A DNA stretch of 64,000 nucleotides from Rotaria socialis (Eukaryota > Rotifera > Eurotatoria > Philodinida > Philodinidae): positions 124,001 through 188,000 of the forward strand of contig CAJNYU010000004.1 in assembly GCA_905331475.1 (NCBI GenBank), given 5' to 3'. Shown one piece after another: positions 54,282 to 64,000 of this stretch. Every line of letters starts with the position of its first letter. Positions within the stretch are counted from its first letter, which is position 1. The notes beneath the pieces are model-generated. The model saw nothing but the letters and a program-made list of their open reading frames with translations. It did not search any database and had not been told where the DNA came from. The position numbers were made by a program, and so were the translations under genes.

Positions 54282-55980
54282 TAGTGTTACTAATCGATGT
54301 TTTTTTAATTCATTTTACTATGTATCGGATCATACAATAAACTCTTAGCATTGGTCGCGAAGCAATTCTTTTGGTTATATTGATGTTCTTGAATGCTAGT
54401 TGATTTTATCAATAGGAACTTTTAAAGGATAGAAAATATACGGAAAAAAATCTAATCATTTCCTATTGACCAATACGAATCTGTCGAGATATACGATAAA
54501 CAACATTGCTCTATGCAAAATATACTGCTTGAACGTATTAATTACATCAAAGCGTATTGTGTATTTATAAATTAAAACTTACTTGGGGGAAAATATTCAA
54601 TATCAATAAAAATTGAAATAAATTGGTTTAAAGTTTGGCGTGAAATATTTTACGATGCAAAAAAGAAACATCGATTCATTGGCAAAATACATTAATATTG
54701 AAAAATATCTAATAGATTAGATAGTAAAGTGCATGGTTCACAAGAACTTTCACTTAACTAATTGTTCTATTTTGAAAGATGATAAAATTGTATATATTTA
54801 TATGTAAAAATAGTTTAGGTGAAGATTACACGTGAAATATAGACTTCGCTAGAGACTAAATTGGTGTTACATCCACTTTTATTTATTCGTCGGCGGTGGC
54901 TGAAATGTTTTTTTCGATCCGAATGATTATTGCAAGGCGTACGTAGATCTTGAAGTTTTGTATCAAAAGTGGTCAATTGATATCTCATGGGAAATTACGA
55001 GTCATTGAGAGGAACAAAATTCTCCCATAACCATCAGATAGTTAAATAGGTGCATACAAAACCATAGGAAAAATAAAGGAAACTCCGTCGTTCTATTTTT
55101 GATATACGTATATAACCACTAGGATACTAACTAAAATCTTCTACTTTATTATTAGCTAGATATTCTCACTTTTTTAATGATTAGCATATCTTTGTCAACA
55201 GAATCATTTTTTCTGTCTAACAATTTTCGATCATCAATCAAAAGTATTCAAAAAACAAAATTAACCTGAAATTCCGACGGATGCTGCTCTGATAAAGAGC
55301 TAAGTAGCGATACCCAAACAAGTTTTCCTCTAGGGAACTGTAAATACCATATGTTTGCATTATTGCATACCGTGCAGTTTTGAACAGAACTTCCGGTAGT
55401 TCCATTTCAACTATGATTAAACGAATACTTGCTGAATTTAATGAACTTACAATTATAGGAATAGTCATTTTACGTCTCATTCATTTCAATTTTTCTGTAC
55501 TTAAATAATGTTAACCACTAAGTCATTCATGATTCCACATACAACGTCTGCCGAGGGCAGTACTGCACTGTGAGAAAATCTCGCTACATATCATTTCGTC
55601 GACTTCTTTTAAGAGAGTTCAGATTTCACTGATTGTAACTATAAAGATTATTATTACTGGTGATAATTGTGGTCGATTCCATAAGAGCAGGTTTTATTAA
55701 TTCAACATATTATTGTTTTAAGCCAATGCTTTATGGCCTGTAAGAATCGGAATATGCTTTTCTTTTGTTGCTTTATTTTGCCAATTTTCTAAATCAATAT
55801 ACTTATCCAACGCGACATAACATACTTACTGTAAAAACTAATTGAATATACACCAAAAATAAGACAAAACTAAACAAACAATATTCTAGGAAGCCCTGAA
55901 AATAATTAATGAATCCAATAAGATCGTATAACGTGCGGCGCTAAGGTTACAAAGGAATTGCACAAGGTCATATATGATAT

Positions 55981-56004
55981 TGTGTGATCCCGAAAGATCA
56001 CACA
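55981..56004. other. Perfect 9-bp hairpin
   Basis: TGTGTGATC (55981-55989), loop CCGAAA, then GATCACACA (55996-56004), a perfect inverted repeat. No gene nearby explains it. Confidence 0.4.
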
Positions 56005-59000
56005 GTAAGCTTCTTTGTGATCCTGTCAAGATTATGCATGATCTTATTAATCTATTGTTCCATGTAAGTCACGTCTTCGACTCTAATGAGTATGTTGTTA
56101 TATCCTTGTTGTGATGTGATTTCCATACGTGACAGAATTATTTTGCGAGCTATCAAAGAATAATTTTGAATCGTGTGTTTTTTTTTAAACGCAGATAATA
56201 TTGCATGAAAGGGAAAAAACTATACTACTTCTTTGTGCTTACACAATTTCATCAGAAAGATTGATCCAGCTTCACTGAACTAAAAATCTAAGATTTAAAT
56301 ATTTATGCTGCATAAATACGTCATGTATGTAAAATCTTACATAATTATATACGAAAGCAAGAAATAATAAAATCTTGTTGACATTTTCAACCTATATGAG
56401 AATCTCCTGTGCTGATCAATCTTTCGTCGATACAAAAAAACGAGCCATGGCTTATTGTGATCTTCAATAAAAATGATGATTGGTCATTCAAATAGATGAA
56501 AGATTTTTAATTAAAAAGAAACGTCAAAATCTGTAAATAATAACATTTAATTTTCCCTGATTTGAGAATGGCTATGATAAATTTAGCGTTGAAAGAAAGT
56601 AATAGCTTGAATAATCATAAAGAACTAGATGACGGAAATGATGAAAGCATAAAATTGGTAAAGTAAATTTTTCTGATAGAAGACTATGTAATTGAATGGT
56701 TGGTATCCTATCAATTGGATTTCAGTCTGGCAAGCAAAAGTCATGGTAAATAAAACCGAAATATAGTCGAATAGATTAATATTTTCTTCTAAATAAAATA
56801 ATCTTATCGATTTAATGCTTTAACTAGTTAATTTCTATTCCTACTGAGATATAGGAGCCGTGAAAATTTAACGAATGATTGTTCGAATAGACTCTTGTTT
56901 AGTCTGTGTGTAGATAAATATTTTCAAGTACATTTCTGTACTTCTGAAGTTCATAAAATACTTATCGTCCTAAAGATAAAAATATTGGGTATATTCATCG
57001 GTACAAAAGCATCTTTAAGAGAAGAATGATATTAAGTGTTTTAGTCCTGAATAATCGATTTTGTCCTTAGACGTGAAACTTGATCTTTTTCAGTCCCTCT
57101 CAAAACCTTTACATAAATTAATCACACGCACATTTACTCAAGTTCTTCAGTTTGATCTCAATTCTTGTACAACATGAAAACAACACGATTAGCGCTGAGA
57201 TTGGACAAGATAAAATGATTCTTAGTATTTACAACATTGAAACGAATTAGTCTTGAAGGTTGAAATCGATTTTAAAATCCATTCGAAAGTATTTTTGGTC
57301 GGATTCCATGGTATAATTAATATTTCGGATTTTTTGCATGAATTCGTTAAAGAGACGAGCAATAAATTAGATGTCATATGTTGCCTGAAGTAGAGATCTT
57401 GTACGTTGAAATCTTGAGTTCATTTCTCTGAACGATTTAAAATTAAATATCGAAAACTCTCAAAATTTACAACAGAACTACTTGATTATTATACGAATTA
57501 ACCATTTTTTTTTACTTTTTAAGCCAAAGATTTCATTCCATGGCTTCGCTCTAGCCGAGAACACCCATTACGCATTTCAAATACACTCAAATAGTAAGAG
57601 TTATTCAGAATTTAGAGTAGTGCTCTACATTAAATCGTTGAAAAGATTATGCAATTTTATTCTGACAACATCTAATTATCGATAAGACCATATACGAGGT
57701 GTCGTAACATTTTTCTGTCTTGAAACAACAGAATAAATAATACAAAAAGCATCTGTCTCATATTATGACAAGACAAAAAAAAGGAAGCAGAGAACAGCCT
57801 TCTATCAAAACAAAATAAATACTACATAGATATAAGTGTAATGATATTTGGGAATAATAGTAAACCGGAGAAAAGAATTATTTTTGCTAATGCATAACAA
57901 ACAGCAGTAAAACAAATTTCAGAGTTCATGAACGCTGAGATAAAAGATAATTCATTAAAGTGAATTGCCACATTATCGTAAATTTCAAAGATTAGGATGA
58001 GCTTTTTCGACCAGCGATGCCGATTAATGCGCTGCTTATCTCAATAACAAGCTCGAATCCAGAGTTTTTTTTGTGGAAAAAACAGACAAGAAAAAGAGAC
58101 AACCCACCAAATAAAATAAATTTATTAATGACGTTGTAATAGAACTCGCTAAGCTGTCAGATACTTTCTGTCTGTGAATACAGCGATTTCATAATAGATA
58201 GGATCCTGAAAAAATTCACATAATAATTTCTAGTACAAAACAAAAACGAATCTGCAATGATGTAGAAATTGCTATTTCGAGCGAATTTATCAATATAAAT
58301 TTGCCATCATATTTATTCTATCATAATCCACTATTACGAATGATTAGCTGCAGAATTAGATACAAAAAATATCAATAATCTACTATACCATTGATGTTTT
58401 TTTTATACGACTGAAACGAAGAAACTTCATTGGTATACGTTACATTATGTGCAAAGATAATTTCATAGCCTTCAGCAAAAAATAAATAAAAGAATACGAA
58501 TCGAAGCAATTATATGAAGTGGTTTTCAATTCAGGACTGGTATATATTAAATAAGGGACGACTGAATGAAAACTCCCATGCTTTACATAAATATTTGTCT
58601 ATACAATGAATATATAAGAAAAATCGGTTGGTGTTCATTATTTACAAATACTTGAGAAGCCTTCTGCTTTAGTTTTTGACTAGCAAATAAATGCTATTAT
58701 AAATACGAAACAGTTCTGTAGTACAAAAAAAAAGAAATACACAAATTAGTAATATCGCAATTTATTCATTCACATATTCGTAGGAGTATAAAGAAAATAC
58801 ATCATAATCATGTATTTATTATTAAATTTCATTAAATATAAATTTCAATCAAGATCAAAGCCTTATTTATTTGATCCAAGGAAATATTTTCTTTAAATTT
58901 TTCCACAGCATGTTCAAAATTTTCTCCACGATAAATATTTGACAAAGGTCACACTGTTCTTTCTCGATGAAATTAAACAATTCCATAAGACTAACGTAAG

Positions 59001-60882
59001 AGCACGTCCCGTTAGCTGTACACTATGATATTTTTACAGGAGATTTGGGCTGTAATCTAATGGCTTGAAAAAAAGTTGAACGCGAAAATAAGTTTCTCAT
59101 TGTTATGTTTTAAACACCTTCAAATGTGGCAGCGCATGACAAATAAAGCGACCTGCTTGCTAGTAGTACATGAAATTTAGAAGAAAGAAAAATATTCTAA
59201 TGATGACGTTGTATTTTTTTGCAATAGTCCATCTGTTTTCTTTTTTTTTCTGTTCTGTCAATTATGAAGAATTCATTTGAAAAAAATTTGTATGATTAAT
59301 TCTTTTTTTAAAATAACATCATCAAAAATGAAACCAAAGATTGCTGCAGAAAATGTTAATGTCAGAATCATTTTCTCTGATGAATTAACTTTAATTTGTA
59401 TCGTAAAGTAATTGCTGAAAACTCCGTCTATTTGTTCTCAAAATTACAACCTAGAAGAAGAAGAAATACTTAACTTATGTAATACATTCGCTACTGTAAA
59501 ACTTCTTATTTTACTGATAACCGTTCTAATAATCCATAATTGAGTTAGCTTTGGCGTTGACATGACAGCATATCAAGCAAGTCGTTCAACGAATAGATTT
59601 TTTTTATGTGGCATGAACTATAAATAATTTATACCTTTTAAACACTGAAAAAAAAAATAACGAGTGAGTTTAAGCGAAAAAAATGTGTTGTTGAAATAAA
59701 TTGTAAATGATAGGTTCAACCAGAAATAAGTAGTGCTTTTTATTTAATTATATATTTTGTGTATCAATTGGTATCTTCTTACACCAATAACGCGCTCCAT
59801 TGAATTTTCAGAAATGCCGCTGAAATCTTTCTACCAACATACTACACAAAACTGAGTATGCTCGCCACGTAAAAAAAAACAACGCCCTCTATGTTGATAT
59901 TGCTGGGATTAGTTTATCACTAGACCATTATATCGTGTCAGTTATTTTTTTTTTGTTTGTCTATCTTACAGTCAAGGGAATCAGCCGGTCGAACGATCAC
60001 TCATTATATTATTATTAACGATCGTGTGTTGATTGGGTGAAATAGATGGATAGAATGCTCATGCATTCAATGCATGATGAATAACCAAGTGATCGAAGTC
60101 TATTTCCGCATATTTTTTCTTAGGAGTAAAAACATACGATTGTAGTAACTATTGCTATTTTTACTGTGTTTTTCTCCTTTCCTAGATAAATTAATATTTA
60201 ATATCGTGTAATTATTTCAGTCTAAAAGACGGAAATGTTCTTGTCGCCTTTATTCTTCAACAATATTTTCAATAGTATATAAGCCAGATGACTAATTAAT
60301 AAAAATTGTAATAATGAATTACGAAATAGAACAATAAGTCAAGAAAAAAATGCATAAAGAGACTGATTTTTTAAGCGTAGGAGTACCAGAACGACGAAGT
60401 CTAAATATCGTTGTATGTGTTACGTGCGTCATCACAACGTACAGGATCGGTTGGTAGGTTGATTACTCTCACTCGACGGAGAAGGGGATAAGGGTGTGTA
60501 ACAATTGTTCGTTTCTTTTCCTTTTTCTTTTTTTCTTGCAACATTCTTCGTCTTACATGTGTTTTCGTCCGTCTTGTATTACAGACGGTGGCATGAAAAA
60601 ATGTATGGATCGGTAAAAATGAATCAGCAATAGAAGCTCAATAATTAAAATTTTTGCAACTAATTAGAAGAAGAACAATAATATTAACGTAACATTTTCA
60701 ATTGTTTTTCTTCTCTATATGTCGCAGTAAGAACATGTTTTTGTTTCGCATATGCCATTGCTTTCATCAATGCATATCTTTCATCGGCTTTATAAATATT
60801 TTGTTGCCTTGATATAAAATGTCAAATTCAACCTTGATTTATTTTAGATCATTTCAATGTTTTATAATTTTTATAAACTTTG

Positions 60883-63800
60883 ATGAGCAAACCCGAAGAT
60901 CTATCATCTAGTGGCCCGTTAACACTCAGATTTACTGGTGTTGATGATGAAGCAACATCAGACGAAGAGACGGAAGAAAAAAATGATAATCAAAAACATG
61001 CTACCAGTTCTACGGTATCTACGACACGTAATGGAGATACAAATAATCTCACTATTAATCATTGTTATGGTAATTTAAAATTCATTGAACTTTCGTTAAC
61101 TCATTGTTTTTTCTCTTTTTTAAGAACATAATATCAATTCTGTGAATCTTCGTCGCAACCAATTGCTTTCAATTCCATATAAAACTTATTTTGAACGTCG
61201 TGAACGCCATTGGACATTTATACCAAGTACAGATGTAGTTGTTGTTAGTGTTGCTGTTAGTCGAGAACATCATTTTCGTCTTAATCCATTTTTGTAAGTA
61301 AATTAGTTATTCGTTTGATGAATTCTTGCATTTATTCATAAAGTTCTATAAGACAGAGGCATGAAAAAGAGAAATATTGGTTTGATGGTTTACATAGCAG
61401 GTAGTCATAATACGGGAAAATCCAGGAAAGCGACTTTCACAATTAAAATGCTCTAAGCAATAACTCATTTTTTTGCTTGTTTGATCTTTGTCTTTTATAA
61501 AGAATTTTGTTTGATTCAACTTTTTTGTCTAGGTACACAATAACATTAAAGCATGGCGATTTTAATTGGACAATTACAAAGAAATATAAAGATTTAGTTA
61601 TATTTTTCGAACGTATGAATGTTTTTCAAAAGACTGCTGCACTGCCAATTCCGACAACATCGTATGTTGAATAAATAATCGATATGATATCATTGTTTTT
61701 CTTTCTCTTGCTGTTAGACATCGTGAAATTCGTCGTCAGATGTCACATTCACATGCTATACAAGGTCTAACACTGAAACCAGATATGCTTGTTGATGATA
61801 GTGATATTAATGATCGAGAGGTAAGAATTGAAAGAGTTTTCGTTTGTATCAATTTTTCTATTTTAGAAACTTGTAGCTGAAAAATTAAATTCCATTGTAA
61901 ATCATCCTGTGCTTTCACTTCACAATGAATGTGTACGTTGTTATTGTAACTATGTTCGAATAGAAATTTCGATTCGAGTTTTTGCTTTAGATAAAATTTG
62001 TTGAATCCTCTCCCTTATCATTTATGCGTGAACTCGGACGTAAATACAAGGAAGGTATTGTAAAAAAGCTTTCAGGTGGTTATCGGCAAAGTTGTTGTGC
62101 AAATATTGGTGCACGAATAAAATGGCTTAAACGTTGGTTAATAACTAAAGATTCTTGGATTGCTTATTTAAATCCTAAAACTGGACATGTACGTGCTGTT
62201 ATGCTTGTTGATAGGTTTTTCCATGTACGTACTGGCCGTCTTCATACTGGTTCAGTTAAAAAATTATATATATTTAATTTATCACGGTAACCATTTAAGT
62301 TTGTTTATACAGAAGAAATTTTTTATGCTTTATTTATTTTTTATTCTAAAAAGACGACTATATTTAAATTGCCCGACTGAACGTAAAGCAATTGAATACT
62401 ATGATGATATCAATCGAATGTTAAAAACAACGGGTCGAGATTTTCATATTGAAACAAGATTCAATTCGTTTGCACCAATTAGACCAAATACAAAATGTCA
62501 ATGGTTGGTTGATGGATCGGATTATTTCGAAGCTGTAGCTTATGCTATTAAGTCAGCAACAGAAGAAATCTATATAACAGATTGGTTTCTTAGTCCAGAA
62601 ATTTATCTTAAACGTCCAGCTCTATCGGATGAATGGCGTTTTGATAAAATGTTAGAAGGAAAAGCGGCAAGTTTATTTTTAGAAATTTAATGAAGACAAT
62701 GAATTTTATTTTATATACTTTAGGCGGAAGGTATACGAATATTTGTTTTGTTGTATAAAGAAGTTGAATTAGCCATCGGAATAAACAGTTCGTACTCAAA
62801 AAGGAAATTACTCGAAACACATCAAGAAAATGTCAAAGTTCTTCGGTATCCGGATCATACAGGACAAAATGCTGTACTGTTTTGGGGACATCATGAAAAA
62901 TTAGTTATTGTTGATCAAAGTATTGCATTATTTGGAGGATTCGATTTGTGCTACGGCCGATGGGATAATTATCAACATTTGTAATAAATCTGCATAGATT
63001 GTTTGTCCAATGGATTTATGTTTGTATTTTCGTCTGATTTAGATTAACCGATTTCGGAAGTGCATTACCTATGAAACATCATGCCACTCTCAATGTGCCG
63101 AGAACACACAGTGTCCCGTTGGTAAGATAGTTCTCTCATAAAATGTTGACAATGAAGTATAATTTGACACATCAGAAATCTTCACATAGTTCTATTTCCT
63201 AGTAGGAAGTCATTCTGAATCAATTTGAAACAGAATTGTCGATTGTGCCTCCCATTGAATAACAAAAAGAAAAAGGAATCTTGAGGATCTTTGATTGAAT
63301 CAGCATATTATTAACATACAATAGTCTATATTTATAAACTAATTTTTCTTATTATCTTAAATTATGTAGATAAATCCAATAATTCAACCACCCGTATCAA
63401 TCGATGCATTAGATCTTGACAGCGCAACATGCAATCGTTTTATACATTCAAAAGATCACACTGGCCATCATAAAGACGTAAATTCATCACCATCGATACA
63501 TCCAATGACTACTACGGATCTATTTTTTCCATCGAAATTCGTTCAATTTCGTAGTGAATATCAACTTAAAGATCATCTCAAAGAACCTCATTCTCATGAC
63601 TCCATGTCAAATAATCTAAATGGCAATCCAGCAACAGTATCACCGAATCGCTCATTGGCAAAAGTACCTAATGACCAAACGCTCGATGCCATTGATCGAA
63701 TCAATAATCCAGCCCGACGTTATTCATCATCAGATATAGATCAACAATCGGTTCATCTCGTGGACACACAAGATAGACGATTAATTGAACAACAGAAAAA

Positions 63801-64000
63801 ACGTCGAATTTATCATTTTAATCATACACTTTTCTCGAATATTTATAAACGTTCACACCGTTTATCATCGGGGGATTCTCACATATTTCCTACGTCAACA
63901 CAAAATCGTGAACGTCTTGCACGTCGTCGACATCAGAGTGTTAAAGATTCAGATATGACTGACCAACCTACAACATCAGATACGGTTTACAGTCGAGCTT
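60883..64000 (+). CDS. Phospholipase D1/2-like (PX-PH-HKD), 3' partial
   Basis: Exons: 60883-61069, 61125-61293, 61533-61661, 61718-61820, 61867-61932, 61991-62286, 62354-62666, 62724-62980, 63043-63121, 63370 to the window end; 743 aa so far, still open. A polar acidic N-terminus, then a PX domain ([37 protein letters not shown]), a PH domain ([19 protein letters not shown] to NRMLKTTG), the PLD core ([50 protein letters not shown]) and the first HKD motif HHEKLVIVD (about 62890-62917). The second HKD motif lies beyond the window; the last exon is a Ser/His-rich inter-HKD loop. The enzyme hydrolyses phosphatidylcholine to phosphatidic acid at membranes. Intron 62667-62723 is GC-AG (GCG then GCAAGT). 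An eight-codon upstream frame (60857-60883) ends in TGATG, overlapping the chosen ATG. Confidence 0.92.

Larger units (their letters stand above)
50912..60882. other. Gene-poor stretch of about 10 kb
   Basis: I find no exon chain, RNA gene or known element that I can support in this stretch, apart from the simple repeats, assembly scar and hairpin listed separately. All open frames are short, AT-rich and without domain signal. The last few hundred bases should contain the PLD promoter; an acceptor-like ATTTTAG ends at 60847, 35 nt before the PLD ATG. It may hold long introns or 5' exons of PLD, distal regulatory DNA or decayed repeats. Confidence 0.45.

Noticed and set aside
54082..54348. Frame with a Gly run and a long Pro run
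   Set aside because: Pure translation of the poly-G/N/poly-C scar.
55238..55480. Minus-strand 80-codon frame
   Set aside because: No recognisable motif, no convincing partner exons, composition like the surrounding non-coding DNA.
50912..60882. tRNA or rRNA genes in the gene-poor stretch
   Set aside because: Scanning by eye found no cloverleaf-compatible A/B boxes or rRNA-like sequence; a covariance-model search was not possible.

Overview
The window reads as a nuclear contig from a small, AT-rich, gene-dense animal. Most genes are split by introns of about 50-70 nt with clear GT-AG borders, and the families are metazoan: STRA6, adhesion and rhodopsin-like GPCRs, TOM1, SNX14, trefoil-GH31 glucosidases and PX-PH phospholipase D. 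Three things together point to a rotifer, most likely bdelloid: an intronless ketol-acid reductoisomerase-like gene of bacterial type between ordinary animal genes, splice acceptors placed just before several start codons as expected for spliced-leader trans-splicing, and tandem paralogs with patches of near-identity. This taxonomic call is an inference. Exon models were built by hand from splice borders, reading phase and paralog comparison. All complete models keep one open frame.

Layout: 1-720 repeat DNA; 721-4807 STRA6-like gene 1 (5' end not resolved); 7031-16355 STRA6-like gene 2, preceded by its own signal peptide, C-type lectin-like domain, EGF domain and extra membrane helices; 17383-20943 (-) LRR adhesion GPCR; 21131-22216 (-) class A GPCR; 23409-26165 Cys/Gln-rich protein of unknown function; 26583-28052 (-) single-exon CYP51; 30945-34232 TOM1-like VHS-GAT adaptor; 34730-35734 KARI-like gene; 35850-40936 SNX14; 42078-45761 and 46406-50257 tandem trefoil-GH31 alpha-glucosidases; 50447-50911 (-) Ly6/Quiver-like GPI-anchored protein; about 10 kb with no gene I can support (50912-60882), including a poly-G/N/poly-C assembly scar; 60883 to the window end, phospholipase D1/2 (3' end outside).

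How the genes relate: the two STRA6 genes are a tandem pair for retinoid (vitamin A) uptake. The two glucosidases are a tandem pair of secreted or lumenal starch/maltose-degrading enzymes. TOM1, SNX14 and PLD act in endosomal and membrane trafficking or lipid signalling. Two same-strand pairs (KARI to SNX14, and class A GPCR to adhesion GPCR) are so close, with an acceptor directly before the downstream ATG, that they may be operon-like units resolved by trans-splicing. The most novel observations are the lectin-EGF-STRA6 fusion and the KARI-like gene with altered metal-site residues.
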